Assembly (NCBI RefSeq): GCF_002265265.1
Contig: NZ_NOIF01000020.1
Coordinates: 1 to 43,185, forward strand
Reading direction: 5' to 3'
Length of the DNA stretch: 43,185 nt
Source of the DNA: Photobacterium sanguinicancri
GTDB taxonomy: Bacteria > Pseudomonadota > Gammaproteobacteria > Enterobacterales > Vibrionaceae
In this document: piece by piece, positions 1 through 8,327 of the stretch
Numbering within the stretch: the first letter of the stretch is position 1
Layout of the letters: each line of letters begins with the position of its first letter
Notes under the pieces: generated by a model
Told to the model about the DNA's origin: nothing
Database searches by the model: none
The model's input: the letters and a program-made list of their open reading frames with translations, nothing else
Made by a program: the position numbers and the translations under genes

Positions 1-77
1 CCCCTTTGTTCTATGATTTCAGTCAAGTCGCTGGTGGACATCCAAAAAAAATTCTGTAAACTTTCAACTAATTCGTA

Positions 78-94
78 AATTGGTAATACCAATT
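78..94. promoter_or_regulatory. PdhR operator (PdhR box)
   Basis: The 17-base sequence AATTGGTAATACCAATT is a perfect inverted repeat (8-base arms, one central base) and fits the known E. coli PdhR box, ATTGGT-N3-ACCAAT. It lies 57 bases before the pdhR start codon, where an autoregulatory operator for pdhR-aceEF is expected. In E. coli, pyruvate releases PdhR from this site. The site is seen directly; its function is inferred from the family. Confidence 0.88.
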
Positions 95-150
95 ACCCGC
101 ATAGCGGACTGGCCTGAAACGCGGTTAAGTATAAGAACGATAAAGATAAA

Positions 151-924
151 ATGACTTATAAACGCATTCGTCAACCTAAGCTCTCTGATGCTATCGAGCA
201 GGAAATAGAGCGATTGATCCTTGAGGGTACCTTATCCCCAGGGCAGCAATTGCCACCTGAACGTGAATTAGCTAAGCAGTTTGATGTATCACGCCCGTCT
301 GTTCGCGAAGCAATCCAGCGCTTAGAAGCGAAAAATCTACTGACTCGCCGCCAAGGTGGCGGCACATTTGTTACAGAAAAACTATGGCAGAGCTTTTCTG
401 AACCCCTGTTAGATTTGTTGGCGGCGCACCCTGAAACTCAGCTAGATTTACTGGAAGCGCGCCATGCGCTGGAAGGACTGGCTGCTTACTACGCCGCATT
501 GCGTGGTAATGAACAAGATTTTACTCGTATCCGTGACTGCCATACACGGATCCAAGAAGCTCAGCAGCAAGGTGATTTACCAGCAGAAGCTGCCGCGGTT
601 ATGCAATACCTGATTGCCGTTACTGAATCGGCACATAACGTGGTATTGCTTCATATCATCCGCAGCCTTGCCCCTATGCTAGAGCAAAACGTATTACAAA
701 ACTTTGAACTCCTAAATCGCCGCCCAGAGGTGGTCATGAAGGTGAGCAAACATCGAGCTGATATTGTGCAGGCGATTGTTTCTGGTGAGCCGATTAAGGC
801 TCGTGAAGCATCGCACGCACATTTGGCTTACATCGAGGAAACATTGTTGGATTTATCGCGTGAAGATAGCAGACGTGAACGCTCTCTTCGTCGGATTCAA
901 CAACGCAAGGATGGGCTGGATTAA
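151..924 (+). CDS. pdhR: Pyruvate dehydrogenase complex repressor PdhR
   Basis: This 257-residue protein belongs to the FadR subgroup of GntR regulators and matches E. coli PdhR (254 residues) nearly end to end. The N-terminal winged helix occupies about residues 8-75 and includes [20 protein letters not shown]. The C-terminal all-helical FCD ligand domain spans about residues 90-235, and the tail has the conserved RRERSLRR. PdhR represses the pyruvate dehydrogenase operon and is released by pyruvate. A perfect PdhR box lies in the upstream region. The ATG at 151 gives the same N-terminus as E. coli, although its ribosome binding site is weak. aceE follows after a 138-base structured leader. 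Confidence 0.96.
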   Translation: MTYKRIRQPKLSDAIEQEIERLILEGTLSPGQQLPPERELAKQFDVSRPSVREAIQRLEAKNLLTRRQGGGTFVTEKLWQSFSEPLLDLLAAHPETQLDLLEARHALEGLAAYYAALRGNEQDFTRIRDCHTRIQEAQQQGDLPAEAAAVMQYLIAVTESAHNVVLLHIIRSLAPMLEQNVLQNFELLNRRPEVVMKVSKHRADIVQAIVSGEPIKAREASHAHLAYIEETLLDLSREDSRRERSLRRIQQRKDGLD

Positions 925-929
925 TGCCT

Positions 930-1028
930 TCATAACTATAACGAAGGGTATTGACCAGTCGCGACAATATATCAGTCGTCATAACTATCTGATCTCACTA
1001 GAGTCGATAGTTATGATGATTGGTATTA
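930..1028 (+). promoter_or_regulatory. aceE leader: repeated TCATAACTAT motif and long hairpin
   Basis: The pdhR-aceE gap carries TCATAACTAT three times: direct copies at 930-939 and 979-988, and an inverted copy at 1007-1016. The last two form a hairpin with arms 975-989 and 1006-1020 (15 pairs, two of them G-U) around a 16-base loop that can form its own CTC/GAG stem. No U-run follows, so this is not a standard terminator. A left half of a PdhR box, ATTGGTAT, follows at about 1018-1025. Function is unknown; it could be a regulator site, an RNA processing site or a 5' stabilising structure. Confidence 0.55.
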
Positions 1029-1062
1029 AGTTTTGTAGATTATCAACGAAAGGATAGATCGC

Positions 1063-3741
1063 ATGTCTGAAGTCATGAAGAATGACGTTGACGCACTTGA
1101 AACTCAAGAGTGGCTAGAAGCTCTTGAATCAGTCGTTCGTGAAGAAGGTGTAGAACGTGCACAGTACCTGCTAGAGCAAGTACTAGATAAAGCACGTTTA
1201 GACGGTGTAGATATGGCTACGGGCATTACTACTAACTACATCAATACGATCCCAGCAGCACAAGAACCTGCTTACCCAGGTGACACAACACTTGAGCGTC
1301 GTATTCGTTCCATCATCCGTTGGAACGCAATCATGATCGTACTACGTGCTTCTAAGAAAGATTTAGACCTAGGTGGCCACATGGCTTCTTACCAGTCTGC
1401 ATCTGCATTCTACGAAGTATGTTTCAACCACTTCTTCCGTGCGCCAAACGAAGTAGATGGTGGCGATTTAGTTTACTACCAGGGCCACATCTCTCCAGGT
1501 ATCTATTCTCGCGCATTTGTTGAAGGCCGCCTAACTGAAGAGCAGCTTGATAACTTCCGCCAAGAAGTTGATGGTAAAGGTATCCCTTCATACCCGCACC
1601 CTAAACTAATGCCTGAATTCTGGCAGTTCCCAACGGTATCTATGGGTCTAGGCCCTATCTCTGCTATCTACCAAGCACGTTTCCTTAAGTACCTTAACGG
1701 TCGTGGCTTGAAAGATACCTCTGCGCAACGTGTTTACGCGTTCTTGGGCGATGGTGAGATGGATGAACCAGAATCACGTGGTGCTATTTCTTTCGCTGCG
1801 CGTGAGAAACTAGACAACCTATGTTTCCTAATCAACTGTAACCTACAACGTCTTGATGGCCCTGTAATGGGTAACGGCAAGATCATTCAAGAGCTAGAAG
1901 GCCTATTTAAAGGTGCTGGCTGGAATGTGGTTAAAGTAGTTTGGGGTAACAACTGGGATGCGCTACTAGCGAAAGACACTACCGGTAAGCTTCTTCAGCT
2001 AATGAATGAAACTATCGATGGTGACTACCAGACATTCAAATCTAAAGATGGCGCTTACGTACGTGAGAACTTCTTTGGTAAGTACCCAGAAACAGCTGCA
2101 CTAGTTGCAGACATGACTGATGACGAAATCTTCGCACTTAAGCGTGGTGGTCACGAGTCTTCTAAACTGTTTGCTGCGTTCAACAATGCAAAAGAAACAG
2201 ACGGCAAGCCAACTGTAATCCTAGCTAAAACGGTTAAAGGTTACGGTATGGGTGAAGCCGCTGAAGGTAAGAACATCGCTCACGGCGTGAAGAAAATGGA
2301 CATGACTCATGTTCTTCATCTACGCGATCGCCTAGGCCTACAAGACATCCTTTCAGATGAAAAAGTAGCTGAGCTACCATACCTGAAACTGGAAGAAGGT
2401 TCTGCAGAGTACAACTACCTGCACGCTCGTCGTAACGCACTACACGGTTACACGCCTAAGCGTTTACCTAACTTCACGCAAGAATTCAAAGTACCTGAGC
2501 TAGAAGACTTTGCTCCGCTACTGGGCGAGCAGAAGCGTGATATCTCTACCACTATGGCTTACGTTCGTACGCTAAACATCCTTCTTAAAGATAAGAATAT
2601 TGGTAAGAACATTGTTCCTATCATTTGTGATGAAGCACGTACATTCGGTATGGAAGGTCTATTCCGTCAGGTTGGTATTTATAACCCACACGGTCAAGAA
2701 TACACGCCAGAAGATCGCGGTGTAGTGTCTTACTACAAAGAAGCGACTTCAGGTCAGGTACTGCAAGAAGGTATCAACGAACTTGGTTCAATGGCATCTT
2801 GGGTTGCTGCTGCAACATCTTACAGCACCAACGATCTACCAATGATCCCATTCTACATCTACTACTCAATGTTCGGTTTCCAACGTGTTGGTGACATGGC
2901 ATGGCTAGCAGGTGACCAACAAGCACGTGGCTTCCTATTGGGTGCTACTGCTGGTCGTACTACGCTAAATGGTGAAGGTCTTCAGCACGAAGATGGCCAC
3001 TCACACATCATGGCGAACACAGTGCCTAACTGTATCTCTTACGACCCAACGTTTGCTTACGAGCTAGCGGTTATCATGCAAGACGGTATCCGTCGCATGT
3101 ACGGTGAGAACCAAGAGAACGTTTACTACTACCTAACAGTAATGAACGAAAACTACGCAATGCCAGCAATGCCAGAAGGCGCTGAAGAAGGCATCCGTAA
3201 GGGTATCTACAAGCTAGAATCTTACGCAGGCACTGAGTCTGTAAAAGAGCGCAAAGTTCAGCTAATGAGCTCTGGTACTATCATGAATGAAGTACGTAAA
3301 GCAGCTCAAATCCTAAGCGACGACTACGGTGTTGCATCTGACGTTTACTCTGTAACTTCATTCAATGAACTTACTCGTGACGGCCAAGATGCTGAGCGTT
3401 ACAACATGCTGCACCCAGAAGCTGATAAGAAAGTACCTTACATCACAACAGCGATGGGTACTGAGCCAGCAATCGCTGCGACGGATTACATGAAGAACTA
3501 CGCAGAGCAAGTACGTGCATTCATGCCGTCTGAATCTTTCAAAGTTCTTGGTACTGATGGTTTCGGTCGTTCTGACAGCCGTGAGAACCTACGTCGTCAC
3601 TTCGAAGTTAACGCAGGCTACGTAGTAGTTGCTGCACTGACTGAACTGGCTAACCGTGGTGATATTGAAAAATCAGTTGTTGCACAAGCAATTGCTAAAT
3701 TCAACATCGACGCTGACAAGATCAACCCGCTATACGCGTAA
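1063..3741 (+). CDS. aceE: Pyruvate dehydrogenase E1 component (homodimeric type)
   Basis: The enzyme decarboxylates pyruvate with thiamine diphosphate and acetylates the lipoyl groups of E2 in the pyruvate dehydrogenase complex. It has 892 residues, against 887 in E. coli AceE, and is of the same homodimeric type. The thiamine diphosphate/Mg motif starts with GDGEMDEPES at 229-238, followed by NCN at 258-260. Active-site region histidines are visible in LGGHMASY (H106) and QGHISPG (H142). A good ribosome binding site (AAGGA, 1049-1053) precedes the ATG. aceF follows 13 bases after the stop, so the two are co-transcribed. Codon use is strongly biased (CTA, CGT, AAC), as expected for high expression. 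Confidence 0.98.
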   Translation: MSEVMKNDVDALETQEWLEALESVVREEGVERAQYLLEQVLDKARLDGVDMATGITTNYINTIPAAQEPAYPGDTTLERRIRSIIRWNAIMIVLRASKKDLDLGGHMASYQSASAFYEVCFNHFFRAPNEVDGGDLVYYQGHISPGIYSRAFVEGRLTEEQLDNFRQEVDGKGIPSYPHPKLMPEFWQFPTVSMGLGPISAIYQARFLKYLNGRGLKDTSAQRVYAFLGDGEMDEPESRGAISFAAREKLDNLCFLINCNLQRLDGPVMGNGKIIQELEGLFKGAGWNVVKVVWGNNWDALLAKDTTGKLLQLMNETIDGDYQTFKSKDGAYVRENFFGKYPETAALVADMTDDEIFALKRGGHESSKLFAAFNNAKETDGKPTVILAKTVKGYGMGEAAEGKNIAHGVKKMDMTHVLHLRDRLGLQDILSDEKVAELPYLKLEEGSAEYNYLHARRNALHGYTPKRLPNFTQEFKVPELEDFAPLLGEQKRDISTTMAYVRTLNILLKDKNIGKNIVPIICDEARTFGMEGLFRQVGIYNPHGQEYTPEDRGVVSYYKEATSGQVLQEGINELGSMASWVAAATSYSTNDLPMIPFYIYYSMFGFQRVGDMAWLAGDQQARGFLLGATAGRTTLNGEGLQHEDGHSHIMANTVPNCISYDPTFAYELAVIMQDGIRRMYGENQENVYYYLTVMNENYAMPAMPEGAEEGIRKGIYKLESYAGTESVKERKVQLMSSGTIMNEVRKAAQILSDDYGVASDVYSVTSFNELTRDGQDAERYNMLHPEADKKVPYITTAMGTEPAIAATDYMKNYAEQVRAFMPSESFKVLGTDGFGRSDSRENLRRHFEVNAGYVVVAALTELANRGDIEKSVVAQAIAKFNIDADKINPLYA

Positions 3742-3754
3742 GAGGCAATAAAAC

Positions 3755-4590
3755 ATGGCAATCGAAATTAATGTACCTGACATTGGTGCGGATGAGGTTG
3801 AAGTAACTGAGATTCTTGTTAGCGTTGGCGACAAGGTTGAAGAAGAGCAATCTCTGATCACTGTAGAAGGCGACAAGGCTTCTATGGAAGTACCAGCCTC
3901 TCAGGCGGGTATCGTTAAAGAAATCAAAATCGCAGAAGGCGACTCGGTTTCTACTGGCTCTCTTATCATGATCTTTGAAGCTGAAGGCGCAGCAGCACCA
4001 GCTCCTGTAGCTGAAGCGGCGGCACCTGTTGCAGTTCCAGTAGCGGCAGCAGCTGAACTGAAAGAAGTTCACGTACCGGATATCGGTGGCGACGAAGTAG
4101 AAGTTACTGAAATCATGGTAGCTATCGGCGACAGCATCGAAGAAGAGCAATCTCTTCTTACGGTTGAAGGCGATAAAGCATCAATGGAAGTACCGGCACC
4201 TTTCGCTGGTGTTCTAAAAGAAATTAAAATTGCAGCGGGCGACAAAGTATCTACTGGTTCTCTAGTAATGATCTTTGAAGTTGCTGGCTCTGGTGCACCT
4301 GTTGCTCCAGCAGCAGTTGAAGCGCCAGTCGCGGCAGCTCCAGCAGCATCTGCAGCAAAAGAAGTTAACGTACCAGACATCGGCGGTGATGAAGTAGAAG
4401 TTACTGAAATCATGGTTGCTGTTGGCGATACAGTGGAAGAAGAGCAATCTCTTATCACTGTTGAAGGTGACAAAGCTTCTATGGAAGTTCCAGCACCGTT
4501 CGCAGGTACAATTAAAGAAATCAAGATTGCAGCTGGCGACAAAGTGTCTACTGGCTCACTAATCATGGTCTTTGAAGTTGCGGGCGCAGC
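3755..4590 (+). repeat. Three tandem lipoyl-domain coding repeats within aceF
   Basis: The three lipoyl domains, beginning at about 3755, 4058 and 4355, are internal repeats. Domains two and three are almost identical in protein sequence from [13 protein letters not shown] through the GDKVSTGSL region, with only conservative changes, and share long runs of identical bases. Such repeats could recombine to change the number of lipoyl domains. Confidence 0.85.
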
Positions 4591-5632
4591 ACCTGCTCCT
4601 GTTGCAGCAGCATCTGCTCCGGCAGCAGCTCCAGCTCCTGCGGCGGCACCTGCGAAAGCAGCGGCAGCACCAGCAGCAACGGGCGAGTTCGAAGCAAACA
4701 ACGAGTACACACACGCGTCTCCAGTTGTTCGTCGTCTTGCACGTGAATTCGGTGTAAACCTTGCGAAAGTTAAAGGTACTGGCCGTAAGAACCGCATCCA
4801 AAAAGAAGATGTTCAAAACTTCGTTAAAGATGCACTTAAGCGTCTTGAGTCTGGTGCAGCTGCAGCAGGCAATGGCGACGGTTCTGCACTTGGTCTACTA
4901 CCATGGCCAAAAGTTGATTTCAGCAAGTTTGGTGAAACTGAACTTCAGAAACTGTCTCGTATCAAGAAGATCTCTGGCGCTAACCTGCACCGTAACTGGG
5001 TAATGATCCCGCACGTTACACAGTGGGATAATGCAGATATCACAGCGTTAGAAGCATTCCGTAAAGAGCAGAATGCAATCGAAGCGAAGAAAGATACTGG
5101 CATGAAGATCACACCACTTGTGTTCATCATGAAAGCGGTTGCTAAAGCACTAGAAGCATTCCCAGCGTTTAACTCTTCTCTTTCTGATGACGGTGAAAAC
5201 CTAATTCTTAAGAAATACGTGAACGTAGGTATCGCTGTTGATACGCCAAACGGCCTAGTTGTTCCTGTCTTTAAAGACGTGAACAAAAAAGGTATTTACG
5301 AGCTTTCTGAAGAGCTAATGGCTATTTCTAAGAAAGCACGTTCTGGCAAGCTAACTGCATCTGATATGCAAGGTGGCTGTTTCACTATCTCTAGCCTTGG
5401 TGGCTTAGGTGGTACTGCGTTCACGCCAATCGTGAATGCACCAGAAGTGGGTATCTTAGGTGTATCTAAGTCTGAAATGAAACCAGTATGGAATGGCAAG
5501 GATTTCGAACCTCGCCTAATGCTTCCTCTATCACTATCTTACGATCACCGTGTGATCGATGGTGCTGAAGGTGCACGTTTCATTACTTACCTAAATGGCT
5601 GTCTATCAGATATCCGCCGTTTAGTGCTTTAA
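3755..5632 (+). CDS. aceF: Dihydrolipoyllysine acetyltransferase E2 with three lipoyl domains
   Basis: This is the E2 core of the pyruvate dehydrogenase complex; it transfers acetyl groups from lipoamide to CoA. Three near-identical lipoyl domains start at residues 1, about 102 and about 201, with lipoylated lysines in GDKA at K41, K141 and K240. They are joined by Ala/Pro-rich flexible linkers. A peripheral subunit (E3) binding domain lies at about 321-358 and the catalytic domain at about 390-625, with the active-site motif DHRVIDG (H598, D602). The length of 625 and the triple-lipoyl layout match E. coli AceF. It is tightly linked to aceE; lpdA follows after a structured gap. Confidence 0.97.
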   Translation: MAIEINVPDIGADEVEVTEILVSVGDKVEEEQSLITVEGDKASMEVPASQAGIVKEIKIAEGDSVSTGSLIMIFEAEGAAAPAPVAEAAAPVAVPVAAAAELKEVHVPDIGGDEVEVTEIMVAIGDSIEEEQSLLTVEGDKASMEVPAPFAGVLKEIKIAAGDKVSTGSLVMIFEVAGSGAPVAPAAVEAPVAAAPAASAAKEVNVPDIGGDEVEVTEIMVAVGDTVEEEQSLITVEGDKASMEVPAPFAGTIKEIKIAAGDKVSTGSLIMVFEVAGAAPAPVAAASAPAAAPAPAAAPAKAAAAPAATGEFEANNEYTHASPVVRRLAREFGVNLAKVKGTGRKNRIQKEDVQNFVKDALKRLESGAAAAGNGDGSALGLLPWPKVDFSKFGETELQKLSRIKKISGANLHRNWVMIPHVTQWDNADITALEAFRKEQNAIEAKKDTGMKITPLVFIMKAVAKALEAFPAFNSSLSDDGENLILKKYVNVGIAVDTPNGLVVPVFKDVNKKGIYELSEELMAISKKARSGKLTASDMQGGCFTISSLGGLGGTAFTPIVNAPEVGILGVSKSEMKPVWNGKDFEPRLMLPLSLSYDHRVIDGAEGARFITYLNGCLSDIRRLVL

Positions 5633-5648
5633 GGTTTCAATCGCAACG

Positions 5649-5674
5649 TCCATGCCTGAAATGACAGGCATGGA
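5649..5674 (+). promoter_or_regulatory. Hairpin between aceF and lpdA
   Basis: A perfect 10-pair stem, TCCATGCCTG (5649-5658) with CAGGCATGGA (5665-5674), encloses a 6-base loop 17 bases after the aceF stop. The following bases (ATTGTTGTG) are only moderately U-rich. It may be a weak terminator or RNA-end stabiliser that lowers read-through into lpdA. Confidence 0.6.
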
Positions 5675-5703
5675 ATTGTTGTGCAGCTCACAGGCTATGG
5701 CAA

Positions 5704-5758
5704 TTTACTTTTCAGTTTGTTAACACCTCTGTAAACTTGTTGGCTAACTGAAAGTAAA
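5704..5758 (+). promoter_or_regulatory. Imperfect inverted repeat upstream of lpdA
   Basis: TTTACTTTTCAGTT (5704-5717) and AACTGAAAGTAAA (5746-5758) are complementary apart from one bulged base, with 28 bases between them. The repeat lies 58 bases before the lpdA start, in the region expected to hold the separate lpdA promoter. It could be an operator or an RNA structure; I do not recognise it. Confidence 0.4.
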
Positions 5759-5815
5759 AGTAGAACATAAAAGAACATCGCCTGTTAGGGATATAAGACT
5801 TACAACGAGGTCATG

Positions 5816-7243
5816 ATGAGTAAAGAAATTAAAGCTCAAGTAGTGGTATTGGGTTCAGGCCCTGCTGGTTACTCTGCTGCGTTTCGCTGCGCAGATTTAG
5901 GTCTGGACACAGTCCTAATCGAAAAATTCAACACCCTAGGTGGTGTATGTCTGAACGTGGGTTGTATCCCATCTAAAGCTCTACTTCACGTAGCGAAAGT
6001 TATCGAAGAAGCTAAAGCAATGGCTGAACACGGTGTTGTTTTCGGTGAGCCTCAGACTGATATCAACAAAATCCGCCTTTGGAAAGACAAAGTAATTACC
6101 CAACTAACTGGCGGTCTTGGCGGTATGGCTAAGATGCGTAAAGTTAACATCGTTAACGGTTACGGTAAATTTACTGGTCCTAATACGATTGTTGTGGAAG
6201 GCGCAGAAGGTCAAACGACTGTAAACTTCGACAACGCAATCATCGCTGCTGGTTCTCGTCCTATCGAGCTTCCGTTCATTCCGCATGAAGACCCACGTAT
6301 CTGGGATTCAACTGACGCGCTTGAACTGAAAGAAGTACCAGAGAAGCTACTTGTTATGGGTGGCGGTATCATCGGCCTAGAAATGGGTACGGTTTACCAC
6401 TCGCTGGGTTCTCAGATCGACGTTGTTGAAATGTTTGATCAAGTGATCCCTGCTGCAGATAAAGACATCATCAAAGTCTTCACTAAACGCATCAAGAAGA
6501 AATTCAACCTGATGCTAGAGACTAAAGTAACCGCTGTTGAAGCGAAAGAAGATGGTATCTACGTTTCAATGGAAGGCAAAAAAGCACCTGCTGAGCCTGT
6601 ACGTTACGATGCAGTGCTTGTTGCTATCGGTCGTGTGCCAAACGGTAAACTTCTTGACGCTGAAAAAGCGGGCCTTGAAGTTGACGAGCGTGGCTTCATC
6701 AACGTTGATAAGCAAATGCGTACTAACGTACCGCACATTCATGCTATCGGTGATATCGTTGGTCAACCAATGCTTGCTCACAAAGGTGTGCATGAAGGTC
6801 ACGTAGCGGCTGAAGTTATTTCTGGTAAGAAGCACTACTTCGATCCTAAAGTAATTCCTTCAATTGCCTACACTGAGCCAGAAGTTGCGTGGGTTGGTAA
6901 GACTGAGAAAGAAGCGAAAGCTGAAGGTCTAAACTACGAAGTGGCGACTTTCCCTTGGGCTGCTTCTGGTCGTGCAATCGCATCTGATTGTGCTGACGGT
7001 ATGACGAAGATGATCTTCGACAAAGACACGCACCGTGTTATCGGTGGTGCTATCGTTGGTACTAACGGTGGTGAGCTACTAGGTGAAATCGGTCTAGCGA
7101 TCGAGATGGGTTGTGATGCAGAAGATATCGCACTAACAATCCACGCGCACCCAACGCTACACGAATCAATCGGTCTAGCGGCTGAAGTATTTGAAGGCTC
7201 AATCACTGACCTTCCAAATGCAAAAGCAGTAAAGCGTAAGTAA
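5816..7243 (+). CDS. lpdA: Dihydrolipoamide dehydrogenase (E3)
   Basis: This FAD enzyme reoxidises dihydrolipoamide with NAD and serves pyruvate and 2-oxoglutarate dehydrogenases and, in most bacteria, the glycine cleavage system. The N-terminal FAD motif GSGPAGYSAA is followed by the redox disulfide in GGVCLNVGCIPSK (C45, C50). A second GGGIIGLEMG nucleotide-binding motif and the C-terminal HAHPTLHE (active-site His/Glu pair near residue 445) are present. The protein has 475 residues (E. coli 474). An ATG at 5813 is also in frame, but 5816 gives the family N-terminus MSKEIK and better spacing from the GAGG at 5807-5810. The 183-base upstream gap suggests its own promoter. Confidence 0.97.
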   Translation: MSKEIKAQVVVLGSGPAGYSAAFRCADLGLDTVLIEKFNTLGGVCLNVGCIPSKALLHVAKVIEEAKAMAEHGVVFGEPQTDINKIRLWKDKVITQLTGGLGGMAKMRKVNIVNGYGKFTGPNTIVVEGAEGQTTVNFDNAIIAAGSRPIELPFIPHEDPRIWDSTDALELKEVPEKLLVMGGGIIGLEMGTVYHSLGSQIDVVEMFDQVIPAADKDIIKVFTKRIKKKFNLMLETKVTAVEAKEDGIYVSMEGKKAPAEPVRYDAVLVAIGRVPNGKLLDAEKAGLEVDERGFINVDKQMRTNVPHIHAIGDIVGQPMLAHKGVHEGHVAAEVISGKKHYFDPKVIPSIAYTEPEVAWVGKTEKEAKAEGLNYEVATFPWAASGRAIASDCADGMTKMIFDKDTHRVIGGAIVGTNGGELLGEIGLAIEMGCDAEDIALTIHAHPTLHESIGLAAEVFEGSITDLPNAKAVKRK

Positions 7244-7266
7244 TTACCTCGCTGTTTATTGAATAA

Positions 7267-7305
7267 GAAAAAAGCGCCCCTTTAATGAAGAGGGCGCTTT
7301 TTTTG
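7267..7305. terminator. Rho-independent terminator after lpdA, probably bidirectional
   Basis: The stem AAAGCGCCC (7271-7279) pairs with GGGCGCTTT (7292-7300). It is followed by a T-run on the plus strand and preceded by six A residues, so it can also stop minus-strand transcripts from the acid phosphatase gene ending at 7369. Confidence 0.92.
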
Positions 7306-7368
7306 TATCTGATGCTTAGTCCTAAATATGCTTTAACCAGCAAAAATATTCAGTTACTTAGATAGATA

Positions 7369-8082
7369 TTAGTACTGTGAGTCTTTAACGATCTTCTCAC
7401 CATAGATGCCGTTTTGCGGTACTGGTTTGTAGCTAGAAGCCGAGTTACGCATGATACGGATCCCTTCAGCGCCTGCATTACGTGCTGAAATCACATCACC
7501 GTCTGAATCGCCGTAGTACATCTTAATGTTGTTGGCTTTAATGTACTTGGTCTTGGTGTATTCGGTTTTGCTTGAACCTGCAAAGATCACCTTATTCATT
7601 TTCTCAATGCCAAAGGTATCTTTTAGGTATTGAGTTGAAATTTCACACTTAGAGCCCGTACGGCCAGTGATGAAGAAAATGCTATCACCGCGTTTTTGGT
7701 GCATGGTGATCAGCTTCTGGCCCACATCTTTAGGTAGACTGAATTTTTCCCATTCACAGTTCATTTTATCCCAAAATTGCTGAGATTTTAGGTAGCTGTA
7801 ACCATTCGGCGAGAATTGTTGCTGACCACGGTAAAAGCCTGGTGAGCTAAAAAGAACCGTATCATCAATATCAAAGCCGACGGCCATAGGCGGCTTGCCT
7901 TCAAGGCTTTTGGCGATATCTTCAACTGATACCCAATGAAGCTGTGCAGGTTCACCCTGCTGCATGATTTGAACTGAGCTAAAGCCTGCTTCGGTACCCG
8001 GTAATTTAGGGTCGGCAAACGCTGAACCTGATGCGAAAGCACAGGCGAGTAGGGAAGAGACGGCAATTGTAGTGAGTTTCAT
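7369..8082 (-). CDS. aphA: Class B periplasmic acid phosphatase
   Basis: This non-specific phosphatase/phosphotransferase of the HAD superfamily hydrolyses phosphomonoesters such as nucleotides in the periplasm. It has 237 residues, like E. coli AphA. Residues 1-23 are a signal peptide with likely cleavage after AFA. The catalytic motif FDIDDTVLFSSPGF places the nucleophile at D71 and acid/base at D73. The HAD motif II region is FFITGRTGSK and the late acidic motif is YGDSDGD. The gene stands alone, converging on lpdA with a shared terminator. It is unrelated to the PadR-type virulence regulator also named AphA in Vibrio. Confidence 0.95.
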   Translation of the reverse strand: MKLTTIAVSSLLACAFASGSAFADPKLPGTEAGFSSVQIMQQGEPAQLHWVSVEDIAKSLEGKPPMAVGFDIDDTVLFSSPGFYRGQQQFSPNGYSYLKSQQFWDKMNCEWEKFSLPKDVGQKLITMHQKRGDSIFFITGRTGSKCEISTQYLKDTFGIEKMNKVIFAGSSKTEYTKTKYIKANNIKMYYGDSDGDVISARNAGAEGIRIMRNSASSYKPVPQNGIYGEKIVKDSQY

Positions 8083-8273
8083 TGTTTTGTTTTTTAGTTA
8101 TTGATCAAATTGAGATGTAAAACTACCCCTCTGTGACACATTAAAATCTAGCGAGAGTCACAAAATACTAACCGCGTAGCATAATGTTATTTTACCGTTT
8201 TCGCCTATTGACAGTCTTTGTTACTTACAAAGGTGTGATACGTAGTGAGTTGTTGCCCATTAATCGAGATGAT

Positions 8274-8297
8274 AAAAAGGAGAGCCGAAGCTCTCCT
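8274..8297 (-). terminator. Terminator of the broken chemoreceptor gene
   Basis: Read on the minus strand, an 8-pair stem AGGAGAGC/GCTCTCCT encloses a TTCG tetraloop and runs into TTTTTATC. It begins 31 bases after the receptor stop codon. Confidence 0.9.
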
Positions 8298-8327
8298 GTT
8301 ATTTGCATTGTCGTATTCAGGCTAATA

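Noticed and set aside
764-1057. 97-codon frame spanning the end of pdhR and the aceE leader
   Set aside because: It overlaps pdhR in another frame, runs through the leader hairpin and shows no family features.
4069-4797. 242-codon open frame antisense to aceF, rich in Ala, Thr, Ser and Gly
   Set aside because: It is a shadow of the biased, repetitive lipoyl and Ala/Pro linker codons of aceF; no ribosome binding site and no recognised protein family.
8132-8162. TGTGA and TCACA in inverted orientation upstream of the acid phosphatase gene, like a CRP site
   Set aside because: The halves are 21 bases apart instead of six, so CRP could not bind both as a dimer.
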